Below are positions 54,401-63,866 of a stretch of DNA of 64,000 nucleotides, piece after piece. Both the position numbers and the translations under genes were made by a program. The notes beneath the pieces were generated by a model that saw only the letters and a list, made by a program, of their open reading frames with translations, searched no databases and was not told the origin of the DNA. Source of the stretch: Bacteroidia bacterium (GTDB lineage Bacteria > Bacteroidota > Bacteroidia > Flavobacteriales_E > Vicingaceae). The DNA lies in the NCBI GenBank assembly GCA_030433355.1, contig JAUIMG010000007.1, positions 1-64,000 on the forward strand, given 5' to 3'. The number at the start of each line of letters is the position of its first letter. The stretch's first letter is position 1.

Positions 54401-56814
54401 CGTAATTCAGCCTTTAGCTCTTCTTTCAACTTTATCACTAATCGATCCATCACATTGTCAATGTGTTTATCGGTTAGTGTTTTGTTCTGATCTTGAAATA
54501 CTAAACTTACGCCGTAGGATTTTTTATTTTCCTGAAGATTTTTCCCTTCATATACGTCAAAAAGAGAAACTTCTTTTAAGATGTTTTTCTCTGTTTGTTT
54601 TGCTATAGACTCAATCTGACTAAATTGAATATCTCTATCGATTAACAAAGCGAGATCCCTTCTTACTTCAGGAAATTTGCTTACGGCTTTATATTTTACA
54701 TCGTCCTGCTTAATAGCTTTTAGGCAATTAGACCAATTAATATCTGCATAATAAACCTTTTGCTTAATATCCCATTTAGCCAATACATCCTTTCTCAATT
54801 CACCTATGGAGACCAAATCGACATTTCCTCTAGTGACTTTAAGACTATCAGAAAAATAAGAATGATCAACTTCTATTTGCTCTTCAGAAACATTAGAAAA
54901 GCCAAGGCGCTGGAGGATTGTATAAACTGTTTCCTTCAAATCAAAGAAAGTAACTTCCTTAGAAGGCTCATTCCAATTCTCCGGAAGTTTGTCTCCTGTT
55001 AGCCAAATTCCTAAAAAAAATATCTCTTTATACTTTTCATTACCTGACTTACTATAGGTTTTGCCAAACTCAAAAAGTTTTAAACTCGACCTTTTCCTTT
55101 TTAGGTTATATTCTAATGATGCCAATCCATTAAATAAAAGGGATTGTCTCATGATAGCTAACTCTTGGCTCAAAGGATTCTCTAGAGTAACCATAGAACT
55201 CTCATCCAGTGCATTTTCTGCCTTTGTTAGAGAATTATTCAATATTTCAAAATACCCCCTGCTGCTAAGCAAGTTAGCAACTAGGTTCTCTAATTTATTT
55301 GGTGTTTTTAATTTTGAAGAAATAAGACTTGTTTTTGCTTGCTCAGGTATTAAAATTCTATTGAATCCATAAAGTCTTAATATCTCTTCAATTAAGTCAA
55401 TTTCCCTTTGAACATCAACTCTATATGCAGGAACTTTTAATCTTAAGGTAGACTTTGTTTCATTCAATAACTCTATCTCTAGGTTGCTTAAAATCTTCTT
55501 AATTAAGCTCCTTTCTATTTTTTGACCAAGAATCCGATCAACATTACTGTAATCTAAATCAATAATAAAATCTTCAATCTCATTAGGATAGAAATCTTGT
55601 ATAGCAGATTCTTGCGTAGCTCCACAAACTTTTTGAATAAGAATAGAAGCTCTTTTTAAAGCTTTGATAGTCATATTGGGATCTACACCTCTTTCAAACC
55701 TAAAAGACGCATCCGTATTTAAGCCATGATACTTAGCAGTTTTTCTAACGGATGTTGGATCAAAATAAGCACTCTCTAAAAAAATACTGTTGGTATTTTC
55801 ATTCACACCAGAATCTTCACCTCCAAATACTCCGGCAATACACATTGGCTCTTTAGCATTACAAATCATCAAATCTGAAGATGAAAGTTCTCTTTCAACT
55901 TCATCAAGTGTGGTGAATTTTAATCCCTTATTTACCTTCTTAACAATAACCTTATTACCAACTATTTTATCCAAATCAAAGGCATGAAGAGGCTGTCCTA
56001 ATTCGTGAAGAACATAATTTGTTATATCAACAACATTATTTATTGGCTTTAAGCCTATAGCACTTAATCTTGTTTTTAACCATTTCGGTGATTCCTCAAC
56101 CTTAACATTCTTTAATTCCACTCCTGCATACCTAGGGCACTCTTGAACGTCTTCAACGACTATTTTTATGGTCGAATTAGCATCAACAATCTCATTATAA
56201 TCTTTTAAAGATGGAAACTTAAGCTCTACTTGATCCTCTATATTTAGGTAAGCAGCTAAATCTCTTGCAACTCCATAATGAGAAGTAGCATCTACCCGAT
56301 TTGGTGTTAACCCGATTTCAAAAACAGTATCTTCCTCCAATTTAAAGTATTTAGCTGCTTGAATGCCAATTTTAGCATCATTTTCCAGAACCATAATCCC
56401 ATCATGACTCACACCTAATCCTAGCTCATCTTCGGCGCAAAGCATTCCCTCAGAAACTTCACCTCTTATTTTTGATTTTTTTATTTTAAGTCCTTTCTCA
56501 TCTGGATAAATGGTTGCACCTACTAATGCAACAACAACTTTTTGTCCTTCGGCTACATTAGGAGCGCCGCAAACTATATCCAATAAATCAGCATGACCAA
56601 CATCAACCTTTGTTAGTTTCAATCTATCCGCATTGGGGTGTTGATTTACTTCCTTTACTTGACCAATTACAACCCCTTCTAATCCTCCTTTGATGGATTG
56701 AATGCTTTCTATACCCTCCACTTCAAGACCAATATCCGTGAGTATTTCAGAAACCACTTTAGGTTCTAAATCAACATTTAAATAATCTTTAAGCCAGTTA
56801 TAAGAAATTTTCAT
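54397..56814 (-). CDS. pheT: Phenylalanyl-tRNA synthetase beta subunit
   Basis: The 805-residue beta subunit of the alpha2-beta2 enzyme. Domains in order: tRNA-binding OB fold (EVNQHPNADRLKLTKVDVG, about 40-150), B3/B4 editing domain (LFVCN-type region near CIAGVFGGEDSG), B5 (DRILGQKIERSLIKKIL), catalytic-like core, and the C-terminal FDX-ACB domain (VSKFPEVRRDLALLIDRD). pheS is not in the window. It ends in a shared stop with hutU. Confidence 0.97.
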   Translation of the reverse strand: MKISYNWLKDYLNVDLEPKVVSEILTDIGLEVEGIESIQSIKGGLEGVVIGQVKEVNQHPNADRLKLTKVDVGHADLLDIVCGAPNVAEGQKVVVALVGATIYPDEKGLKIKKSKIRGEVSEGMLCAEDELGLGVSHDGIMVLENDAKIGIQAAKYFKLEEDTVFEIGLTPNRVDATSHYGVARDLAAYLNIEDQVELKFPSLKDYNEIVDANSTIKIVVEDVQECPRYAGVELKNVKVEESPKWLKTRLSAIGLKPINNVVDITNYVLHELGQPLHAFDLDKIVGNKVIVKKVNKGLKFTTLDEVERELSSSDLMICNAKEPMCIAGVFGGEDSGVNENTNSIFLESAYFDPTSVRKTAKYHGLNTDASFRFERGVDPNMTIKALKRASILIQKVCGATQESAIQDFYPNEIEDFIIDLDYSNVDRILGQKIERSLIKKILSNLEIELLNETKSTLRLKVPAYRVDVQREIDLIEEILRLYGFNRILIPEQAKTSLISSKLKTPNKLENLVANLLSSRGYFEILNNSLTKAENALDESSMVTLENPLSQELAIMRQSLLFNGLASLEYNLKRKRSSLKLFEFGKTYSKSGNEKYKEIFFLGIWLTGDKLPENWNEPSKEVTFFDLKETVYTILQRLGFSNVSEEQIEVDHSYFSDSLKVTRGNVDLVSIGELRKDVLAKWDIKQKVYYADINWSNCLKAIKQDDVKYKAVSKFPEVRRDLALLIDRDIQFSQIESIAKQTEKNILKEVSLFDVYEGKNLQENKKSYGVSLVFQDQNKTLTDKHIDNVMDRLVIKLKEELKAELR

Positions 56815-56861
56815 CGGAAATATTTAGGCAGCAAAAATAACTATTTCTATAAGGGAATCGC

Positions 56862-57776
56862 TCAGGAAACACTCCAAATTCGCAAGCTTCCATCATCTCC
56901 AATACTTAGCAAATAATTTTCAAAACTTGACCAATATAAACCATTAACGGAATGCGTGTGCGCTTTATCTTTCAGGCCTTCTATACGTTTTAAAACTACC
57001 ATTCGCTCTGTATCCCAAATTTTAATTGTTTTATCTCTGCTAGCTGTTGCAAACAATTTATTATTAGGGCTGAATGCTATATCGTAAATGGCCCAATAAT
57101 GAGCAGCTAAGTCTATTATTTGATTTTTTGTATGGAGATCATACAATCTTAGATGGGCATCTTTTTCACCAACTAGTATAGTGTCATTTATTGAATTAAA
57201 TCTAACTGTATTTAAAGCCGACTTTAAAGGTCCAAGTAAATATTCCTCTTGATAGTCTGCTATTGATAAAACTCTCACCAATCCATCGCTACAAGCTAAA
57301 GCTAACTCACCTCTACGGGCAGAATAATCCATTTTTCTAAGCTTCTGCTTACAAACTTTTTTATGATAAAGAAGGCTATAATCTTGAGCACTCCAAACTG
57401 AAATGGAGCCGTCACCCGAACTGCATACAATTTCATTTTTATCTTCCAAGTAGCATAAATCAAAAATATAGCCCTTATGAATTTTTAGATAATGAATCTC
57501 TTTATTCTCATTTAAGTCTACCACATGAATCCCACCCTCAGCCTGACCAATTAAAAGATGCTTTTTCTTAGGAAAATACAATAGACTCATTACTGCAGCG
57601 GCAGATTTTGCAACCAACCTCTTCGCCCCTAAGGTTTGCAAATCAAACTCTATTACATTGCGATCTGAGCCGGCTGCAAATATCAAATTATCTGCATCCG
57701 ATTGAGCAATCGCATATAAAGCACCTTTATGCTCTTTAAAAACCTTTTTTGAACTAACTAGGATATTTGACTCCAA
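56862..57776 (-). CDS. WD40-repeat protein
   Basis: A 304-residue cytoplasmic beta-propeller with about seven blades, e.g. HKGALYAIAQSDADNLIFAA, KGYIFDLCYLEDKNEIVCSS, HYWAIYDIAFSPNNKLFATA with SRDKTIKIWD, and HSVNGLYWSSFENYLLSIGD with DGSLRIWSV closing the ring. It has no catalytic domain and is presumably a binding scaffold. Its start lies inside the end of recG (19-base overlap), so it is probably made together with RecG. Whether it acts with RecG is not known. Confidence 0.88.
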   Translation of the reverse strand: MESNILVSSKKVFKEHKGALYAIAQSDADNLIFAAGSDRNVIEFDLQTLGAKRLVAKSAAAVMSLLYFPKKKHLLIGQAEGGIHVVDLNENKEIHYLKIHKGYIFDLCYLEDKNEIVCSSGDGSISVWSAQDYSLLYHKKVCKQKLRKMDYSARRGELALACSDGLVRVLSIADYQEEYLLGPLKSALNTVRFNSINDTILVGEKDAHLRLYDLHTKNQIIDLAAHYWAIYDIAFSPNNKLFATASRDKTIKIWDTERMVVLKRIEGLKDKAHTHSVNGLYWSSFENYLLSIGDDGSLRIWSVS

Positions 57777-59875
57777 TTAACTTTCCCCCTATTTCTTTTG
57801 CGAAGATAATTCATTATTACGCTATTCTCTTCCGAATTCAATATTGTATCCGATTCCAATATTTTATTGGCTGCACTTCTTGCTAACTCTATAATTGCAC
57901 CATCTTTAGAAAGGTTGGTAAGCTTTAAGTTTATTGGAGTTCCACTTTGTTGAGTTCCTTGCAAATCGCCCGGACCTCTTAACTGTAGATCAACTTCGGC
58001 TATTTTAAACCCATCATTTGTTTCAGTCATTGTCTTCATTCGAAGGCGTCCATCTGCAGAGAGCTTATTTCCTGTCATTAAAACACAATAAGATTGTTCT
58101 GCACCTCTACCTACTCTTCCCCTAAGTTGATGCAACTGCGACAAACCAAAACGCTCTGCACTTTCAATAATCATAACAGAAGCATTTGGAACATTCACAC
58201 CAACTTCAATTACAGTGGTAGATACCATAATATCTGTTTCTCCTGAAACAAACCTACTCATCTCATAATTCTTTGTGTCGGCAGGCATCTTACCATGAAC
58301 AATACTTACCTTATACTTAGGTGGTGGAAATCGTTGAAAAATATGCTGAAAGCCCTCATCCAAATTTGCGTAGTCCATCTTTTCAGATTCTTCAATCAAT
58401 GGATAAACTATATATATCTGTCTGCCTTTGGCTATCTCTTTTTCTAAGAATCCAAATAGTCTTAATCTTTTATTCTCAAACCAATGAATTGTTTTTATGG
58501 GTTTTCTCCCTGGAGGCAATTCATCGATAATGGAAATATCTAAATCACCATATAAGGTCATTGCTAATGTTCTTGGAATGGGGGTCGCAGTCATTATTAA
58601 TACATGGGGAGGTTGAATATTTTTCTTCCAAAGCTTGGCCCTCTGTGCAACTCCAAATCGATGTTGCTCATCTATAATAACTAAACCTAAGTTCTTAAGT
58701 TTAACCTTATCTTCCAATAAAGCATGCGTGCCAATAAGTAGTTGAATTTCTCCACTCTCTATGCCGTCATGTATTTGTCTTCTTTCCTTTTGCTTAACAG
58801 ACCCCGTTAAAACTGCAACATTTAAATTAAGCGGTTCCAACATTTCTTTTATACCTTCATAATGCTGACGAGCTAATATCTCTGTCGGGGCCATCAAAGC
58901 AGCTTGAAATCCATTATCAATAGCTATAAGCATACTCATGAGAGCAACAATTGTCTTTCCTGAACCTACATCTCCCTGCAATAAACGGTTCATATGTTTA
59001 CCACTACCTAAATCTTTCCTTACTTCTTTAAGTACTCTTTTTTGTGCGTCTGTTAATTCAAAATCCAATACCTTATTATAGAAATTCATAAAGGAGTCCC
59101 CAACTTTTTCAAAAGGAAAGCCTTTTAATTTATTCTGATTAATAAGTTTGAGCTTTAAAAGGTCTAATTGGATAAAAAATAGTTCCTCAAACTTTAAGCG
59201 ATAGATTGCTTTCTTTAAGTTGTCAACCGAAGAAGGGAGGTGGATATTTATAATGGCAGGCTCCCGAGATACTAAACTATTTTCCTGAAGTATGCTTTGA
59301 GATAAATTTTCAGGTATATGTCCTTTTATTTGATTCAAAAGAGTTTTTATGAGCTTTAAGATATTCTTACTTGCTAGACCAGAGCGGTTTAATTTTTCCG
59401 TAGATGGATACACTGCCTGTAAGGAAGATTGAATATTTGCTTTATACTCGCTTATTTCTTCTAATTCTGGATGAACTAAATTTATGTAATTCCTATAACT
59501 ATTAGGCTTTGCAAATACCACATATTGCTTTCCAACTTTGATTTGATTTTTTAAAAACTTTACTCCTTTAAACCAAACTAATTCAATGATTCCCGTATCA
59601 TCTTTGAGCTTTGCAACCAATCGTTTTTTAAATTTATCTCCAATTTCTTCTATGTAGATTATCTCTCCTTTTAATTGGACATAATTTAAATCTGCTTGAA
59701 TATTTTTTATTTCATAGAACTTAGTCCTATCCTCATAACGAAAAGGGAAGTGAAATAATAAATTCTCAAATGTTCTAATATTTAGCTCTTTAGCTAGTAA
59801 TTCAGCTCTTTTAGGACCAACTCCTTTTAAAAATTCAATAGAGGTATCTAATATAGTGGAACTCACAGCAACCAA
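57758..59875 (-). CDS. recG: ATP-dependent DNA helicase RecG
   Basis: A 705-residue branch-migrating helicase that rewinds stalled replication forks and Holliday junctions. It has the N-terminal wedge/OB domain (FEIKNIQADLNYVQLKGEI-like), Walker A in LLQGDVGSGKT, the DEQH box in VIIDEQHRFGVAQRAK, and motifs TATPIPRTLAMTLYGD, STTVIEVGVNVPNAS and QLHQLRGRVGRG. Length is normal. It overlaps the WD40 gene downstream and lies 43 bases past the terminator of the T9SS gene. Confidence 0.97.
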   Translation of the reverse strand: MVAVSSTILDTSIEFLKGVGPKRAELLAKELNIRTFENLLFHFPFRYEDRTKFYEIKNIQADLNYVQLKGEIIYIEEIGDKFKKRLVAKLKDDTGIIELVWFKGVKFLKNQIKVGKQYVVFAKPNSYRNYINLVHPELEEISEYKANIQSSLQAVYPSTEKLNRSGLASKNILKLIKTLLNQIKGHIPENLSQSILQENSLVSREPAIINIHLPSSVDNLKKAIYRLKFEELFFIQLDLLKLKLINQNKLKGFPFEKVGDSFMNFYNKVLDFELTDAQKRVLKEVRKDLGSGKHMNRLLQGDVGSGKTIVALMSMLIAIDNGFQAALMAPTEILARQHYEGIKEMLEPLNLNVAVLTGSVKQKERRQIHDGIESGEIQLLIGTHALLEDKVKLKNLGLVIIDEQHRFGVAQRAKLWKKNIQPPHVLIMTATPIPRTLAMTLYGDLDISIIDELPPGRKPIKTIHWFENKRLRLFGFLEKEIAKGRQIYIVYPLIEESEKMDYANLDEGFQHIFQRFPPPKYKVSIVHGKMPADTKNYEMSRFVSGETDIMVSTTVIEVGVNVPNASVMIIESAERFGLSQLHQLRGRVGRGAEQSYCVLMTGNKLSADGRLRMKTMTETNDGFKIAEVDLQLRGPGDLQGTQQSGTPINLKLTNLSKDGAIIELARSAANKILESDTILNSEENSVIMNYLRKRNRGKVNWSQIS

Positions 59876-59918
59876 ATTAATTAGAACATTGTTATAAGCA
59901 TCTCAATTTCATATAAAA

Positions 59919-59946
59919 AAAAAGGGACGCAATTGCGTCCCTTTTT
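59919..59946. terminator. Terminator of the Omp28-like T9SS gene
   Basis: AAAAAGGGACGCAA and its complement form a perfect 14-bp palindrome with A and T runs at the outer ends, 17 bases past the stop of the 59964-62126 gene. It ends that transcript before recG; since it is symmetric it could act on either strand. Confidence 0.88.
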
Positions 59947-59963
59947 ATCAATAAAAATTCAAC

Positions 59964-62126
59964 TTATTTCAATACTGAAATTTTTCTAGTGATAACTTCA
60001 TCACCAACTCTTAGGTTAATAAAGTAAAAACCACTTTTCAATTGTTTTGTATCAACCTGTACTCTTTGATTTCCTTGTGCCATAACACCGAAATCTTGGT
60101 ATCCAACTTCTTTTCCTGTAATATCTAATACTCTAGCTTCTATGCGCTTACTAGCACTTAAGTTAAACTCTAGATTAGTAAAAGGAAGATTAGTAGGATT
60201 TGGGTAAATACTTAAACTATTAACGTCAGATTTTAAATTCTCTAAAGAAGTAATCTGATCCATTTTTATTCTTCTTGCATTAAGAACTTCATATTGAGAT
60301 ATATCTGAACCACCAAAGTAACTTACAGTAGCTACTAAATACATTCTGCTAGCATTAAAATTAGCAGGTAAAGTAATCGTGTAGTTCCCAACATAAGAGG
60401 TATTTAAATCATAATCAGAAGGAACAACTGTAGCATCTCCCCAAGTATCAGGTAAAATATCTCTAAGAACTCTTCTATGTTGATAATTCTGGATTGGATT
60501 TCCTCTGCCTGCGAATGGATGACCAGCTTGGGTATTGTATGCATTAATTTGATCCCAACCTTGACCACTACCTGAAACACTATCTTCGATTAATTGAACA
60601 CTTACTCTAATATCTCCAGGACGTGCTACATCTGTAAAAGAAACATCCACATTTGCAACAAGCTGACGTGTATTATTATCATAGCTTCCGAAAACAATGA
60701 TGTTTGCAGGAGAACCAAGGGCTGCTTGAGCCTGAGCTCTTTGCGTCCAAGTACTATTCAAGTAATTAGGGAAAGTTTGTCCTCTACCAAAAGCAACATC
60801 TGTTTCACCAGGAAATAATTTTCTATCAACCATTCCTGTTGGTGCAGCATTAATACCTAAAGTACTACATAAAAGTGATGCATCTGCATTAGTCATATTA
60901 TCTTGACCAAAACAAGAGTGAACTGAAGTAGTAATAATATCCGCATCATTAGCATGCATCTGACCTGCAACCCAAGCTCCATCTGGGCAAAACTGACATA
61001 CTGCAGTAGTAAATTGTTCAAATAGTGAATTCTTCTGAACTAAGTTTCCAATATTAACGAAAGTACTATTTGACGTTAAAACGTCGTCAGAAGTGTTTGG
61101 ATCAGTTTGACCATTTGGATTAGCTACAGAAACTGTAAATGTTACATCAGCACCTAAATTATTGGCAATCCAATCTGTTGGATGAGTAAAATTAACAGAA
61201 GCTTGAGGAGCCAAGTTTACATTAATTGTTTCTGTTCTATTAAAAGTACCAGGATTAGAAGTTCTCCAAGTCACATCAACAGATGTTAATGTTGCAGAAC
61301 CTTGGTTTGTGATAGTACCTGAAATACTAACAGCAGAGCCTCTTCCTGAAGTGGAAGGTATAGGGTCTAATGAACTTAGCGCAACACTATTCGCAGGTCT
61401 TGCTCCTTGTATAAATTCGTAATAAACATTATCTGTAGCATCTGAAGCATTACCTCCATTTGTTACGAAAGAAGGTGTATTAGGAGCTGCATTTGAACCG
61501 GTTCCAACAGAATATGCTGTAGTTCCATCAATTTGAACACCAATTGTTAAAGATAAAGGTGTGTTAAATGTTCTTTCATCAACAATGTAAATTTTATTTG
61601 AAGTCTCCTCTAAAACAATACTCCAATAAGTCCACTGCTGTCCAGCAGCACCTGGAGCTGAATAAGAGAGGAATTTAATCCAATGTTGTCTATTCGGAGC
61701 TGTACCATAAGTTTGAGAAGCAACTGCATCATTTCCTGCTAATTGCTGTAAACCCCAAATCATTATAGATTTATCAGGAATACCTAAACTAGGAATAACA
61801 TCATTATTTACAGAAGGTACAATAATCGGTGTTGGAGTAGTTGTAAAAGTTAAAACACCAGAATTTGAAACAATATAATCCGTTACTGGACTACCATTAA
61901 AATCAAAATCAAATGGAATACTTTGAACTGGAGACCATGAGTTTGAAGTTGTATTAGCAGGAAAAATAGTAGTATAGCCAGGAGTGAAGCCCAATGGCTG
62001 TTCTGGATCATTATTTAAATCCCCAGGATTCTGTCCTGCAGGATTTACTTCGTTAAAGTAATATTGCGCATTCGCTGAGAAAACAATCATCAACGAGGCA
62101 AACAAAAAGGTAGTTATTTTTTTCAT
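59964..62126 (-). CDS. T9SS protein with Omp28-like thioredoxin-fold domain
   Basis: A 720-residue secreted protein. A signal peptide (TTFLFASLMIVFSANAQ) precedes a beta-rich N-terminal region (about 20-230), an adhesin-like Ig/CARDB-type domain (about 240-355, SSGRGSAVSISGTITNQGS-like), and an Omp28-type domain with FEQFTTAVCQFCPDG (CxxC at about 377-380) and a cis-Pro-like GINAAPTGMVD segment typical of thioredoxin folds. A second beta domain leads to the sorting domain (IYPNPTNLPFTNLEFN ... LKSGFYFINLRVG ... ITRKISVLK). It may be a surface oxidoreductase, but redox activity is inferred only from the motif. It is monocistronic. Confidence 0.82.
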   Translation of the reverse strand: MKKITTFLFASLMIVFSANAQYYFNEVNPAGQNPGDLNNDPEQPLGFTPGYTTIFPANTTSNSWSPVQSIPFDFDFNGSPVTDYIVSNSGVLTFTTTPTPIIVPSVNNDVIPSLGIPDKSIMIWGLQQLAGNDAVASQTYGTAPNRQHWIKFLSYSAPGAAGQQWTYWSIVLEETSNKIYIVDERTFNTPLSLTIGVQIDGTTAYSVGTGSNAAPNTPSFVTNGGNASDATDNVYYEFIQGARPANSVALSSLDPIPSTSGRGSAVSISGTITNQGSATLTSVDVTWRTSNPGTFNRTETINVNLAPQASVNFTHPTDWIANNLGADVTFTVSVANPNGQTDPNTSDDVLTSNSTFVNIGNLVQKNSLFEQFTTAVCQFCPDGAWVAGQMHANDADIITTSVHSCFGQDNMTNADASLLCSTLGINAAPTGMVDRKLFPGETDVAFGRGQTFPNYLNSTWTQRAQAQAALGSPANIIVFGSYDNNTRQLVANVDVSFTDVARPGDIRVSVQLIEDSVSGSGQGWDQINAYNTQAGHPFAGRGNPIQNYQHRRVLRDILPDTWGDATVVPSDYDLNTSYVGNYTITLPANFNASRMYLVATVSYFGGSDISQYEVLNARRIKMDQITSLENLKSDVNSLSIYPNPTNLPFTNLEFNLSASKRIEARVLDITGKEVGYQDFGVMAQGNQRVQVDTKQLKSGFYFINLRVGDEVITRKISVLK

Positions 62127-62238
62127 ATAGAATTTAGTTTACATAGTTATTAAGTCTACTAAATTAACAATTTATACTAAAAGCGAAAAAAAAGTTTAAT
62201 TTTTAGTTATGTCCATATTAATAAAAGTTAAACTAAAG

Positions 62239-62268
62239 CTGAAAAACACTAGCTTAAGAGTAGCTTTG
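62239..62268 (+). promoter_or_regulatory. Promoter of the ferritin gene
   Basis: TAGCTTTG (62261-62268) matches TAnnTTTG exactly, and CTG (62239-62241), one base off TTG, stands 19 bases upstream, the normal spacing for Bacteroidota. The leader to ATG 62283 is short. No iron-box palindrome is obvious. Confidence 0.6.
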
Positions 62269-62282
62269 TAAAAAAAAATAAA

Positions 62283-62789
62283 ATGCTAAAATCTATTATT
62301 GAAGAAAAATTACAAGCACAGATAAAAAAGGAAGCATCTTCCTCCCAATTGTATCTATCGATGGCCTCTTGGGCAGATATGAAAGGATTTAGTGGTGCAG
62401 CCGAATTCCTATATCATCATTCTGACGAAGAAAGAGAACATATGCTAAAACTTATTCGATTCGTAAATGAACGTGGTGGTCATGCTGAAATACCTGCTTT
62501 AAGTTCTCCTCAAAAGGACTTTGATTCTTTTCAATCGGTATTTAAATCCATCTTAGACCATGAGAGAAAGGTAACAGAGTCTATCAATGATATCATCACA
62601 GCTTGTTTAAAGGAAAATGACCATTCTACCAACAATTTCATGCAATGGTATATTTCGGAGCAAATGGAAGAAGAGCAGTTAGCCAATAGTATTTTAGATA
62701 AATTAAAAATGATTGGCGACAATATGCCAAGTCTTTATTTATTTGATAAAGAGCTAAGTGAACTAACAAAAAATGCTCACCAAGCATAA
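62283..62789 (+). CDS. ftnA: Ferritin
   Basis: A 168-residue non-haem ferritin. Ferroxidase ligands sit at the same positions as in E. coli FtnA: Glu17, Glu50, His53, Glu94, Gln127 and Glu130, with Glu49 and Glu129 for the third site. It assembles into a 24-mer that oxidises and stores iron. It is a single gene with its own promoter at 62239-62268; the next gene starts 135 bases later. Confidence 0.96.
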   Translation: MLKSIIEEKLQAQIKKEASSSQLYLSMASWADMKGFSGAAEFLYHHSDEEREHMLKLIRFVNERGGHAEIPALSSPQKDFDSFQSVFKSILDHERKVTESINDIITACLKENDHSTNNFMQWYISEQMEEEQLANSILDKLKMIGDNMPSLYLFDKELSELTKNAHQA

Positions 62790-62924
62790 TAAAATTCTTG
62801 CCATTCCATTTCTAGCTTTCTATTTATGAAGGTTTATTGCCATTCATCAAGTAGAAAATTGTTTCATCCTAATTTTCACAACTTCAATAAGTTGATGAAT
62901 ATATTTGTCAAAAATTGAAAAACT

Positions 62925-63866
62925 ATGGAAGCCATTCTTAAGGCAGAAAACATCATTAAACAATATGCAAGTCATAGAGCATTAGATGATGTTAGTATTG
63001 AAGTTCCAAAACAAAGTGTATTTGGTTTACTTGGGCCTAATGGTGCGGGTAAAACTTCTTTAATCAGAATAATCAATCAAATTACGGCTCCAGATTCCGG
63101 CAATATATGGCTAGATGGTCAAAAGCTTGAGCCAAAGCATGTGGAACATATTGGCTATCTGCCTGAAGAGAGAGGTCTTTATAAAAAAATGGAGGTTGGA
63201 GAACAAGCTATGTATCTAGCTCAGCTAAAAGGCATGAGCAAGTCCGAAGCTAAAGCAAAACTTAAAGAGTGGTTTAAAAAGTTTGACATATCCCCTTGGT
63301 GGAATAAAAAAGTAGAAGAACTATCTAAAGGTATGGCTCAAAAAGTACAGTTTATTGTTACTGTTCTTCACGAACCTAAATTATTGATACTAGATGAGCC
63401 CTTTAGTGGTTTCGACCCCATAAATACCAATTTGGTGAAAAGCGAGATATTAAGACTTAAAGAAGAAGGCGCTAGCATTATCCTCTCTACCCATAATATG
63501 GGCTCTGTAGAAGAAATATGCGAACATATTGCTTTAATTAATAAGTCTAAAAAGATTTTAGAAGGTAATGTAAAACAAATCCAACAAGACTTTAAAGAAG
63601 GTATTTACGAGTTAAAGTATAAAGGGAATAAGATTGCATTTACCAATGCTTTATGGACTTCCTGCGAACTACTAGATCATCAAGAAGATGGAGATTTCCA
63701 AATTGCCAAAATAAGAATGGGTGCAGAAAAGTCTCCAAATCAAGTATTGAGCGCTATAGTTCCTGAAGTAGAAGTTTATGGTTTACAGGAAATTATTCCT
63801 AGCATGAATGATATTTTTATAAAACAAGTAGAAACGAATAGCACAAAGGAGGTTGATCATGAATAA
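62925..63866 (+). CDS. ABC transporter ATP-binding protein, NatA-like
   Basis: A 313-residue ATPase. Walker A is GLLGPNGAGKTS, the signature is VEELSKGMAQKVQFI (LSKG in place of LSGG), Walker B is LLILDEPFSGFD and the H-loop His is in STHNMGS. A C-terminal extension of about 95 residues, with the typical YGLQEIIPSMNDIF, marks the NatA/DrrA-type exporters. It overlaps the permease gene downstream by 8 bases and is the energy subunit of that exporter; the substrate is unknown (sodium or a small hydrophobic compound are possibilities). Confidence 0.9.
   Translation: MEAILKAENIIKQYASHRALDDVSIEVPKQSVFGLLGPNGAGKTSLIRIINQITAPDSGNIWLDGQKLEPKHVEHIGYLPEERGLYKKMEVGEQAMYLAQLKGMSKSEAKAKLKEWFKKFDISPWWNKKVEELSKGMAQKVQFIVTVLHEPKLLILDEPFSGFDPINTNLVKSEILRLKEEGASIILSTHNMGSVEEICEHIALINKSKKILEGNVKQIQQDFKEGIYELKYKGNKIAFTNALWTSCELLDHQEDGDFQIAKIRMGAEKSPNQVLSAIVPEVEVYGLQEIIPSMNDIFIKQVETNSTKEVDHE

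Noticed and set aside
54397-56814. Overlapping forward reading frames inside pheT, recG, pyrG and others
   Set aside because: They lack ribosome-binding sites and recognisable domains and lie wholly within well-supported genes on the other strand.
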